A DNA stretch of 44,719 nucleotides, taken from the IMG/VR virus record IMGVR_UViG_3300035688_000016, positions 1 to 44,719 of that record; one strand, given 5' to 3'. Position numbers and translations under genes: made by a program. The stretch is from a virus. Shown one piece after another: positions 1-6,698 of the stretch. Every line of letters starts with the position of its first letter. The first letter of the stretch is position 1. Under the pieces are notes generated by a model. It worked only from the letters and a program-made list of their open reading frames with translations. It searched no databases and was not told where the DNA came from.

Positions 1-2
1 GC

Positions 3-31
3 TTGCAATACTGCCCCGTACGGTGTATAAT
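3..31 (+). promoter_or_regulatory. Sigma-70-type promoter for the late block
   Basis: TTGCAA (3-8) and TATAAT (26-31) are separated by exactly 17 bases, close to the bacterial sigma-70 consensus. Transcription would start near 38 and read through the folded leader into the ParB-methyltransferase and terminase genes. The same promoter is unchanged in the right repeat copy (44318-44346). Confidence 0.75.
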
Positions 32-41
32 CCCCCCAGAA

Positions 42-240
42 TATTCCCCGCGTCCAGGGCGCGGGTTCACCCCGATCCGTCGGGGAATACCCTGGTCTGA
101 CACTCCTCTCCTTGAGGGCTCCGATGGATCGGCCCATCGGAGCGGCAATCATACTTTTGGCTCCACAGGCCAATGACTGCCGAGAATAGTTCGGCTCTTT
201 TCTCCTTCTCTCTGGGGGCCGGGAGGAGACAACCGGCCCC
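42..240 (+). promoter_or_regulatory. Structured 5' leader with serial hairpins and a terminator-like end
   Basis: Between promoter and start codon lie these stems: 47-52/60-65; CCCCGA-TCCG-TCGGGG at 70-85; 118-127/134-143 (10 bp, 6-base loop); 157-161/169-173; 179-183/191-195; and 215-222/233-240 (8 bp GC stem followed by ACCTTTT). A 9-bp pairing of 42-50 with 81-89 would exclude the first two hairpins, and the loop at 54-59 can pair with 90-95. This is the layout of an attenuator or cis-acting RNA. No known riboswitch class is recognised. Confidence 0.6.
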
Positions 241-257
241 ACCTTTTCGGAGAATGA

Positions 258-1988
258 ATGTCCAAGCTGACGAAGATAAGCGACCTTACTCCTGATCCTC
301 AGAATGCCAACAAGGGCACCGAGCGTGGCCGGGGCATGATCGAGGATAGCCTGCGGCGGTTCGGCGCAGGCCGCTCAATCCTGGTTGATAAGCACAACTG
401 CGTAATCGCCGGGAACAAGACGCTCGAGGCTGCCGACGATATAGGACTTGCCGAGGCTATAATCGTGGAGACGGACGGCACGAAGCTAGTAGTAGTCAAG
501 CGTACCGACCTTGACCTGGAGGGCGACGGTGACATGGCGCGCCAGTTGGCGTACGCCGACAACCGCACGTCCGAGGTCGGGCTGGAGTGGGATTTGGATA
601 GGCTCGCCGAGGACGTGGAGGCGGGGCTGGACCTCAGGGGGTTGTTCTCGGAGTTGGAGATCGAGAACCTGCTGGCCGGGCGGAACGGCGGAAGCGCCCC
701 GAGTTCACCAGAGGAAGCACGTCGGACGCTTGCCGAGCGGTTCATAGTCCCGCCCTTCAGTGTTCTGGATGCGCGGCAGGGGTACTGGCAGGAACGGAAG
801 CGGGCATGGATAGCATTGGGGATTAGGGGGGAACTAGGACGGGGTGCTTGCCTCACCTGGACAGGTGAGGCGGTGACGGAACCGGGCTTGAATCATTATC
901 GTAAGCAAGAGAAGACTTTGGGCGCGATCCCGCCGAATGAGCGCGAGATACTCTCGCGCTCATATAAGCAAGGTTCAACCCCGCCGGGGGCACAAGACGG
1001 AGGCAGCGGGCTTTTGATTGACGGCTATCGCCGTCAATCCCGCAAGGACAACGGCCTGCTCGGAGAATCCGAGCAGGCGCGACGACACTACCGGAACAGT
1101 CCAGGAGGCTCGCCGCGTCCTGCGGCGAGCCTGAAGAACGGGCATACGGTGCGGGGGGATGGCAAGGGCAGGGAACTGAGGTTTGGTGAGGGGGGCATGG
1201 CGTTCGACGGCGGGCCTATGCCCGCCGTTGTAAATATCCCACAGACCGGCACTTCAATCTTCGACCCGGTCCTCTGCGAGATAGCCTACCGTTGGTTCTC
1301 GCCGCCGGGGGGCAAGGTGCTTGACCCCTTTGCCGGGGGCAGCGTGCGCGGCATAGTGGCCGCATTGCTTGGGCGGCAATATACGGGTATTGACCTCTCC
1401 GAAGCCCAGATAGCGGCGAATCGTGAGCAGTGGGAAGAGATCGAGGGTGATTGGCCGAACCCATCTTGGATTATCGGGGACGCAAGGGAAGTGAACGAGA
1501 TAGCCGCGGCGGAGTATGATTTCGTCTTTTCCTGTCCACCCTACTTCGACTTGGAAATATACGGCGATGATGCCGCTGACCTGAGCAATATGGCAGATTA
1601 TGGGCGCTTCCTTCTGGCATACCGGCAGATTATTGGCGACTGTGTTTCGATGCTCAAGCCGGACGCCTTCGCTTGCTTTGTGGTAGGCGACATTCGGGAC
1701 AGGGCGGGTTTCTACCGGAACTTTGTATCTGATACAATCTCCGCCTTCCAGGATGCGGGGGCAGGACTCTACAATGACGCGGTTCTGATAACCGCTGTCG
1801 GAAGCCTGCCGATCCGGGCGGGCAGGGTCTTTGTTGCAGGCCGGAAGTTGGGCAAGACTCACCAGAATGTGCTAATCTTCTATAAGGGCGACCCAAACAA
1901 GATTGAAGCGTTGCCGGAGGCATTGACCGATAGCGATTGGGAAGAGGCTCTGTGTCGGCATAACGGTCAGAGGTCGGAGGTGAGTTGA
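258..1988 (+). CDS. ParB-like nuclease domain fused to DNA methyltransferase
   Basis: The N-terminal ~140 residues form a ParB/sulfiredoxin-like domain (LTPDPQNANKG, then VIAGNKTLEAA). A segment with the phage-methylase signature PPFSVLDARQGYWQERKRAW follows. The C-terminal half has SAM-binding motif I (DPFAGG, residues ~355-360) and then catalytic motif IV (CPPYF, ~424-429). It probably modifies phage DNA on N4-cytosine or N6-adenine; the target is not readable. Start ATG 258 has GGAG five bases upstream. The linker between motifs (residues ~195-325) is encoded by DNA packed with perfect hairpins. The gene heads the late block and its stop overlaps the terminase small-subunit start. Confidence 0.85.
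   Translation: MSKLTKISDLTPDPQNANKGTERGRGMIEDSLRRFGAGRSILVDKHNCVIAGNKTLEAADDIGLAEAIIVETDGTKLVVVKRTDLDLEGDGDMARQLAYADNRTSEVGLEWDLDRLAEDVEAGLDLRGLFSELEIENLLAGRNGGSAPSSPEEARRTLAERFIVPPFSVLDARQGYWQERKRAWIALGIRGELGRGACLTWTGEAVTEPGLNHYRKQEKTLGAIPPNEREILSRSYKQGSTPPGAQDGGSGLLIDGYRRQSRKDNGLLGESEQARRHYRNSPGGSPRPAASLKNGHTVRGDGKGRELRFGEGGMAFDGGPMPAVVNIPQTGTSIFDPVLCEIAYRWFSPPGGKVLDPFAGGSVRGIVAALLGRQYTGIDLSEAQIAANREQWEEIEGDWPNPSWIIGDAREVNEIAAAEYDFVFSCPPYFDLEIYGDDAADLSNMADYGRFLLAYRQIIGDCVSMLKPDAFACFVVGDIRDRAGFYRNFVSDTISAFQDAGAGLYNDAVLITAVGSLPIRAGRVFVAGRKLGKTHQNVLIFYKGDPNKIEALPEALTDSDWEEALCRHNGQRSEVS
850..1228. repeat. Cluster of six perfect short-loop hairpins inside the methyltransferase gene
   Basis: The six inverted repeats are 850-859/862-871 (10 bp, 2-base gap); 937-948/952-963 (12 bp, 3-base loop); 1016-1025/1030-1039 (10 bp, 4); 1054-1063/1069-1078 (10 bp, 5); 1106-1116/1122-1132 (11 bp, 5); and 1207-1215/1220-1228 (9 bp, 4). 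All arms pair perfectly, yet the six sequences are unrelated. They lie in the reading frame without breaking it, in the linker between the ParB-like and methylase domains. Confidence 0.9.
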
Positions 1989-2413
1989 GTGCTATGCTCG
2001 ACGATGCTCAAACTACTGCGAGAACTACAGGAAACGGTAATCTGCGCCCGTGGAAGCCGGGGCAGTGCGGGAATCCGAACCACAAGGGCAACAACGGCAG
2101 GCCGAAGAACAGCCTTAGCCTGAAGGTGCTGCTCAAAAAGAAGCTGAACGAGGTGTGCCCTGCCGACCGGGGCCGACGCAAGTGGAAGGACGTGTTCATC
2201 GAGGCGGCAATGGCGCGGGCGCTGAAAAACCCCGCCTACGCCAAGCTCGTTTTCGAGTATGTTGACGGTAAGCCGGAGGTCATGCTAGTTGGCGACCCTA
2301 ACAGACCAGTCGAAGTCAGACACGACACAACCGACGAGCTCCTTGGCCGAATCGCTCGCCTCACTGCCAGAATCCAAGCAGAAGCGGATTCTGGAGAGCC
2401 TGACCCAGAGTGA
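1985..2413 (+). CDS. terS: Terminase small subunit candidate (DUF5681-like)
   Basis: This 142-residue protein carries the motif LRPWKPGQCGNPNHKGNNGR near residue 20, typical of the DUF5681 family that precedes large terminases in many phages. It probably recognises packaging sites on phage DNA. TTG 1985 is the chosen start because GGAGGTGA lies at 1976-1983; ATG 1994 in the same frame is an alternative. The start overlaps the methyltransferase stop, and the 3' end overlaps terL by 125 bases. The TerS role rests on family resemblance and position. Confidence 0.7.
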   Translation: MSAMLDDAQTTARTTGNGNLRPWKPGQCGNPNHKGNNGRPKNSLSLKVLLKKKLNEVCPADRGRRKWKDVFIEAAMARALKNPAYAKLVFEYVDGKPEVMLVGDPNRPVEVRHDTTDELLGRIARLTARIQAEADSGEPDPE

Positions 2414-3698
2414 GGCCGAGCGGCTGCTTTACACGTGGGGCTTCTGGGCGCGACCGAAGCAGTTACCGCCGCCGGGGGACTGGCTCGGCTGGCTGATACT
2501 GGCCGGTCGCGGCTGGGGCAAGAACCGCACGGGCGCAGAGTGGGTCATAAACCGGGCGCAGAACGGCCCCTATGAGCCGATTGCTTTGATCAGCGAGACT
2601 TCGGCTGACGTGCGGGATGTTATGGTGGAGTCGGGTGACTCCTCCATCCTGAAGATCAGCCCGCCGTGGTTCTATCCGCATTACGAGCCTGCGAAGCGGC
2701 GGCTCACCTGGCCGAATGGCGTGGTGGCGCATACCTACTCAGGCGACGAGCCGGACCAGCTCCGAGGGCCGCAGCATGGGACTGTGTTCGCCGACGAGCC
2801 AGCGAAGTGGAAATACGGGGAAGAGGCTTGGGCCAACATGGAGTTTGGCCTTCGTATCGGTTCAGACCCGCGCTGGGTGGCAACCACGACGCCGAGGCCG
2901 ATTGCCCTGATCCGGCGGCTGCTGGCGAGCAAAAACGTGGTAGTGACGCGGGGTAGCACCTATGAGAACCTTGTCAACCTGTCGCTGGTATACCGGCAGA
3001 TCATAGGCCGCTTCGAGGGGACGCGCCTGGGCCGCCAGGAGCTGCACGCCGAGGTGCTGGAGGACGTGCCGGGGGCGCTCTGGACGCGGGCGACATTGGA
3101 GGCGTGCAGGGTGACTTCCCACCCGGAACTCGTCCGTATCGTGACGGCACTTGACCCGGAGGCGTCTAGTATGGAAGATTCGGCAGAGACGGGGATCATC
3201 TGCGCCGGGCTAGGTATTGACGGCCACGGATACGTCCTTGAGGACGCGACTCTGAGGGGGACACCGCACGAATGGGGAACTGCAGGCGTTGCGTGCTATA
3301 ATAAGCACCTGTGCGACCGGCTGATCGGTGAGGTCAACAACGGCGGCGAGATGATCGAGTTCGTGATCCGCACGGTTGACCCGCATGTGAGTTACAAGGC
3401 GATCCACGCCAGCCGGGGGAAGCAGACGCGGGCCGAGCCTGTCGGATCGCTGTTTGAGCAGGGGCGGGCGCACTTAGTAGGCGTGTACTCGGAGCTAGAA
3501 GATCAGCTCTGCGGCTGGACGCCGGGCGATCCGGTATCCCCCGACAGGATGGACGCGATGGTTTGGGCTTTGACGGAACTGATGCTTGGCGAGATGACCG
3601 AACTGCCGGAGGTTCGCGGCAGCGGCGTGAGGCGCGAGGCGTTCAAGGGACTGGCCCCGACGGATCGGGGCTGGCAGGATCGCAGAAGCGTGGTATAA
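2289..3698 (+). CDS. terL: Terminase large subunit (packaging ATPase-nuclease)
   Basis: The packaging motor subunit has an N-terminal adenine-binding region (YTWGFWARPKQLPPPGDW), Walker A GRGWGKN at residues 73-79, Walker B VFADE ending at D169-E170, and a C-terminal RNase H-like nuclease (ALDPE, GEVNNGG, SPDRMDA). The length of 469 residues is normal. Walker A has Asn79 where Ser or Thr is usual. The start is TTG 2289, eight bases after GGAGGT, inside terS; TTG 2343 is an alternative. The gene ends with a 16-base palindrome followed by an extended -10 promoter for the portal operon. Confidence 0.92.
   Translation: MATLTDQSKSDTTQPTSSLAESLASLPESKQKRILESLTQSEAERLLYTWGFWARPKQLPPPGDWLGWLILAGRGWGKNRTGAEWVINRAQNGPYEPIALISETSADVRDVMVESGDSSILKISPPWFYPHYEPAKRRLTWPNGVVAHTYSGDEPDQLRGPQHGTVFADEPAKWKYGEEAWANMEFGLRIGSDPRWVATTTPRPIALIRRLLASKNVVVTRGSTYENLVNLSLVYRQIIGRFEGTRLGRQELHAEVLEDVPGALWTRATLEACRVTSHPELVRIVTALDPEASSMEDSAETGIICAGLGIDGHGYVLEDATLRGTPHEWGTAGVACYNKHLCDRLIGEVNNGGEMIEFVIRTVDPHVSYKAIHASRGKQTRAEPVGSLFEQGRAHLVGVYSELEDQLCGWTPGDPVSPDRMDAMVWALTELMLGEMTELPEVRGSGVRREAFKGLAPTDRGWQDRRSVV
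3655..3670. repeat. 16-base hairpin palindrome CCCCGACGGATCGGGG, copy in terL
   Basis: The sequence is a 6-bp stem with a 4-base loop. It occurs again at 32813-32828 inside dnaB, and in reverse complement at 70-85 and 44385-44400. Here it abuts the -35 box of the portal promoter, so it could also act as an operator or insulator hairpin. Shorter relatives with TCCCGA/TCGGGA arms lie at 13752-13767, 32324-32342 and 34882-34898. Confidence 0.85.
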
Positions 3699-3699
3699 T
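3671..3699 (+). promoter_or_regulatory. Promoter for the portal/head operon (extended -10)
   Basis: CTGGCA (3671-3676), a 17-base spacer and TATAAT (3694-3699), with an upstream TGG giving an extended -10. It overlaps the terL stop codon and sits 37 bases before the portal start. The perfect -10 together with the extension makes activity plausible despite a 4/6 -35 box. Confidence 0.6.
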
Positions 3700-3735
3700 G
3701 CAAGAGGCAAGACTGCAAACGGGGGCACTCCAAGA

Positions 3736-5127
3736 ATGAGGATTCTCGGCAAGCATATCCCCTTCACGGCGGCAGGGAAGCCGACGCCACAACCCGACAT
3801 GCGTGAGCAGGTCCGCGCCGTCAGCCTCTTCGATCTCCAATCGCGCCGCTACTCCAACGCCTTCTCCGAACTCGACCCCGTTCTGAGCAGAAAAGGGTAC
3901 GAGGTCTATACCCGCGATATGATGGCGGACGATCAGGTCTGCCGCTGCGTCCACCTGCTGAAGCTCGGCGTCGTGGTCGGCGGCTGGTCGGTCGCCCCGG
4001 CGGTAGGCGAGGGCGAGGAGGGCTACCAGGAGGCGCAGGACATAGCCGATTTCGTGGAGCATTGCATTGACCAAATGCAGGGGAGCCTCGAGCGCGTGTG
4101 TATGAACATAGCCGACGCGGTTGTTCCTGGCTTCAGTGTCGCCGAGATCAACTGGCTTCTCTTCGAGGGCGGCCCTTACGACGGCATGGTAGGCATAGAC
4201 TCGATCAAGCCGAAGCCCGCCGCGACCTTCACGTTTGATTTAGACGAGTTCGGCACGGTGAAACAGTTGCTCCAGACGATAGGGACGACACGCGAGGAGC
4301 CGGTCGCGCTCGACAAGGTTCTGCTCTATACCTACGACCAGCAGGCGACGGGGTTGCCGCAGGGCATGTCGGCGCTCCGGGCCGCGCACAGGCATTGGTG
4401 GCGGAAGAACAGCCTGATGCAATGGGAAATGGTCGCGGCGGAGAAGCACGCCTGCCCGACGCCGTGGGGGACTTACCCGAAGGGCACGCCGAAGCAGTTG
4501 CAGGACGATCTGCTGAAGGCACTGGAATCATTTCAGACGGATACCGCCGTGATCACGATGGAGGGGGCCACCATCACCCTCCTTGAGCCGAAGTCCTCTG
4601 TGATGGCGCCCTACGAGGACGGGATCGCCTCGGCGAACATGGCGATAGCGCGGGCGATCCTCGGCCAGACGCTCGCCGTAGAGGAGAGCACGTCCGGTAC
4701 GGGCAGCTACGCGCAGGCGAAGGTTCATGCCGGGGTACTGGCAATGTTCCTGGGCGGCATCCGGCGCGAGATAGCCGAGGAGGTATTGAAGGAACAACTA
4801 GTCAAGCGCCTGGTCAACTATAACTTTACTACTGACCTATATCCGAGTATAATCCTATCGGAGCCGGACGAGCGGGATCTGGAGAGCCTGGCGCGGGTGT
4901 TCGACGTTTTGCTCAAGGGCGGTGTAGTTGACCCGAAGGAGCCTATGATACGCGAGGAGTTCGGACTGCCGCCTATGCCGCAGGAGTTGGCGGAGGAGCA
5001 GGCGGCGAAGGTTGAGGCCGCTGAGATAGCGGCAGAGAAGGCGAAGGAAGCGGCAGCGCAGCAACCGCCGGTAAGTGTGGGGCCGGAGACGCCGCTTGGA
5101 CAGACGCAGGGGGTAGACGGGGCATGA
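3736..5127 (+). CDS. Portal protein, DUF935 / Mu gp29-like
   Basis: This 463-residue protein reads as a Mu gp29-type (DUF935) portal, the dodecameric ring through which DNA enters the capsid. Recognisable stretches are MMADDQVCRCVHLLKLGV, PQGMSALRAAHRHWWRKN and ILGQTLAVEESTSGTGSYAQ; the last is characteristic of the family. The C-terminus is Ala/Glu/Pro-rich and probably flexible. A weak GGGG precedes ATG 3736. The stop overlaps the minor head gene as ATGA, so the two are translationally coupled. Confidence 0.85.
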   Translation: MRILGKHIPFTAAGKPTPQPDMREQVRAVSLFDLQSRRYSNAFSELDPVLSRKGYEVYTRDMMADDQVCRCVHLLKLGVVVGGWSVAPAVGEGEEGYQEAQDIADFVEHCIDQMQGSLERVCMNIADAVVPGFSVAEINWLLFEGGPYDGMVGIDSIKPKPAATFTFDLDEFGTVKQLLQTIGTTREEPVALDKVLLYTYDQQATGLPQGMSALRAAHRHWWRKNSLMQWEMVAAEKHACPTPWGTYPKGTPKQLQDDLLKALESFQTDTAVITMEGATITLLEPKSSVMAPYEDGIASANMAIARAILGQTLAVEESTSGTGSYAQAKVHAGVLAMFLGGIRREIAEEVLKEQLVKRLVNYNFTTDLYPSIILSEPDERDLESLARVFDVLLKGGVVDPKEPMIREEFGLPPMPQELAEEQAAKVEAAEIAAEKAKEAAAQQPPVSVGPETPLGQTQGVDGA

Positions 5128-6005
5128 TAACCCGCGCCGAAGTAGTCCGATTCCGCCGACGCCCGTCTAATCCGGTGAAGGTGTACGCCGACACAACGAC
5201 CTTCGCGGCCAAGCCCGGTATAGCCCGGAAGGTCGCTACGAAGCGGGCGTGGCAGACGCGCCGAGGCAAACTCTGGCAGACGAGGATGGCTGAGCAACAG
5301 GTATTGGCGAAGGAGACGCAGCGGGGGCATATCGGCAAGGCGCTCGACGATCACTTCCTGACGCTGCACGAGCACCTGAAGTCAACGGTATTGCACCACG
5401 CCGAGCGGATGTCCGACGGCAAGATCAGTGCCGAGGAGTTCGAGAAGCGGGTGCGGACCGACCTGCGGAGCGCCTACGACAAGGCGGCGCAACTCGGGAA
5501 GGTCAAGGCCAGGGGCGAATACGTGCAGCTCTCGCAGCGGGATCTCGCCGCCGTGAACCGCCAGCGTTACGAGGATAACAAGTTTTTGAAGGGCTTCATT
5601 GAGGATATACACGGCAAGTATCAGCAGTTGGAGCCTGAGAAGGCGGCTGCCCGAGTCCAGTGGCGGGCGCAGCAGTACGCCGACGCGCTCCAGGGGACAA
5701 TGAACGAGTCCTTCGTCGCCCATATGCCGGAGGAGACGCTTTACGACTGGGTATTGACGGAGGGCGCAGATCACTGCGAGGATTGTCTTGCGGCGGAGGC
5801 AGGCAGTCCCTATAAGCGGGCGACCCTGCCATTCACGCCCGGAGACGGGAGTTGCGCCTGTGTCGAGAATTGCCTTTGTTCCTTGGTCGCCCGCACGGAG
5901 CGGACGGTGCAACGCGAGACGGCCACTGGCGTCAAGAGTGTGACGGTCAAGGGCGAGGTGTCGGGCGCGCCGGTAGTGGCGCCAGCTAGTCCGTCCGGTA
6001 CGTGA
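5124..6005 (+). CDS. Minor head protein, Mu gpF-like (capsid morphogenesis)
   Basis: The C-terminal part (WVLTEGADHCEDCLAAEAGS, then TPGDGSCACVENCLC) matches the Cys-containing signature of Mu F-like minor head proteins, which attach near the portal vertex and can be injected with the DNA. The N-terminal ~60 residues are basic and the middle (residues ~85-200) is helical. The length of 293 residues fits the family. The gene follows the portal with a 4-base overlap, the usual order in Mu-type head modules. A long imperfect hairpin lies just after its stop. Confidence 0.82.
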   Translation: MITRAEVVRFRRRPSNPVKVYADTTTFAAKPGIARKVATKRAWQTRRGKLWQTRMAEQQVLAKETQRGHIGKALDDHFLTLHEHLKSTVLHHAERMSDGKISAEEFEKRVRTDLRSAYDKAAQLGKVKARGEYVQLSQRDLAAVNRQRYEDNKFLKGFIEDIHGKYQQLEPEKAAARVQWRAQQYADALQGTMNESFVAHMPEETLYDWVLTEGADHCEDCLAAEAGSPYKRATLPFTPGDGSCACVENCLCSLVARTERTVQRETATGVKSVTVKGEVSGAPVVAPASPSGT

Positions 6006-6389
6006 TATAACACTTAACCAGAGGATACCTCCGGGCGATCCTGAAGATAGTTCAGGAAAATCGTGAGGTATCTTAAGGATTACCGACAATGCAGAAGAAG
6101 GCGCGGGAAGTGGTCGGAACACAACGGGGGACAAAGGGCCTTGATTGACTATCAAGGTAGCGGCAAGGATACCCAGTCAGGCGTTTAGGCCGAGGCGTCA
6201 AACACGGCCTGTTTCTATCGGGTTGACCTGCCCTGACCGCTTCCCGTAGCCGTTCTGCTTCAGACAGAGGGATGACGTTATCTCCCCCTGTAGGCGTAAG
6301 GCTTCCGAAAAAACGTGAAGTAATCTCAGATATTGTGTTAAGATAGTTCAGAGATAGCCCAAACGACGCCGCTGGGCGGGGAGAATGCG
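6006..6389. other. 384-base gene-poor gap: hairpin and 12-base direct repeats
   Basis: No convincing gene was seen. Directly after the minor head gene, 6022-6074 folds into a nearly continuous hairpin (6022-6031 with 6065-6074, 6036-6039 with 6060-6063, 6040-6045 with 6051-6056). The 12-mer AAGATAGTTCAG occurs at 6044-6055 and again at 6340-6351, bracketing ~284 bases. A 7-bp hairpin CCTTGAT/ATCAAGG lies near 6139-6157. An insertion with target duplication, or a structured RNA, could explain this otherwise unusual space in a tight late operon. Confidence 0.6.
6022..6074 (+). terminator. Long imperfect hairpin after the minor head gene
   Basis: Three stacked helices (10, 4 and 6 bp) with small bulges close on a GATAG loop. 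There is no clear U-tract after it, so it may be an RNA processing or pausing element rather than a true intrinsic terminator. Confidence 0.45.
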
Positions 6390-6695
6390 TTGAAGAGAAC
6401 GGGCGAGTGCAAGCGGTGCGGGATATGCTGCCGGATTGCACTACGGGCGACGGCGCAAGCGGGCCGGGATAACGCGCTCGTCGAGTGGGCGTGTGTGAGG
6501 GAGCTAGAGATGGAGTCCGGGGCCGACGGCCTCACCTCCATCTACGCGATCCAGCCGTGCCCCCGTCTGGCCGAGGGCGAGGACGGGATGGCCATGTGCA
6601 CGATTTACGACTACCGCCCGCAGCTCTGCCGGGAGTATCCGGGTGACGCCGGCATGATTACTGCGGGCTGCGGGTTTAGGTTCGAGGAGGTATAG
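6390..6695 (+). CDS. YkgJ-like CxxCxxCC metal-binding protein
   Basis: The 101-residue protein begins with CKRCGICCR and continues with CPRLAEGEDG, CTIYDYRPQLCREYP and a late Cys. This is the YkgJ pattern (cluster- or zinc-chelating Cys-rich domain). The family's biochemical role is poorly defined. The start is TTG 6390 with GGGGAG seven bases upstream. It sits between the minor head gene and the prohead protease, three bases before the latter, so it is expressed with head genes. A role in head maturation is only a guess. Confidence 0.8.
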   Translation: MKRTGECKRCGICCRIALRATAQAGRDNALVEWACVRELEMESGADGLTSIYAIQPCPRLAEGEDGMAMCTIYDYRPQLCREYPGDAGMITAGCGFRFEEV

Positions 6696-6698
6696 GAC

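Larger units (their letters stand above)
1..402. repeat. Left copy of imperfect ~400-base repeat (promoter, leader, ParB start)
   Basis: This segment recurs in the same orientation at 44316-44719. The copies match almost throughout. They differ by single changes near 114 and 156, by a rearranged stretch at the start codon (247-270), and by a cluster of substitutions near 350-380. The repeat holds a promoter, a hairpin-rich leader and the first ~48 codons of a ParB-like gene. The differences are too many for a simple assembly overlap of identical reads. Confidence 0.9.

Noticed and set aside
3294-3299. Extended -10 (TGCTATAAT) within terL
   Set aside because: No -35 box at suitable distance and a mid-gene position; likely chance.
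6006-6389. Group I intron or tRNA in the head-operon gap
   Set aside because: I could not find the conserved P7/R/S elements of a group I intron or a cloverleaf with a T-loop.
6073-6441. Minus-strand open frame of 122 codons across the gap and into the YkgJ-like gene
   Set aside because: Wrong strand for the operon, no good ribosome binding site, overlaps a convincing gene, and the translation shows no recognisable domain.
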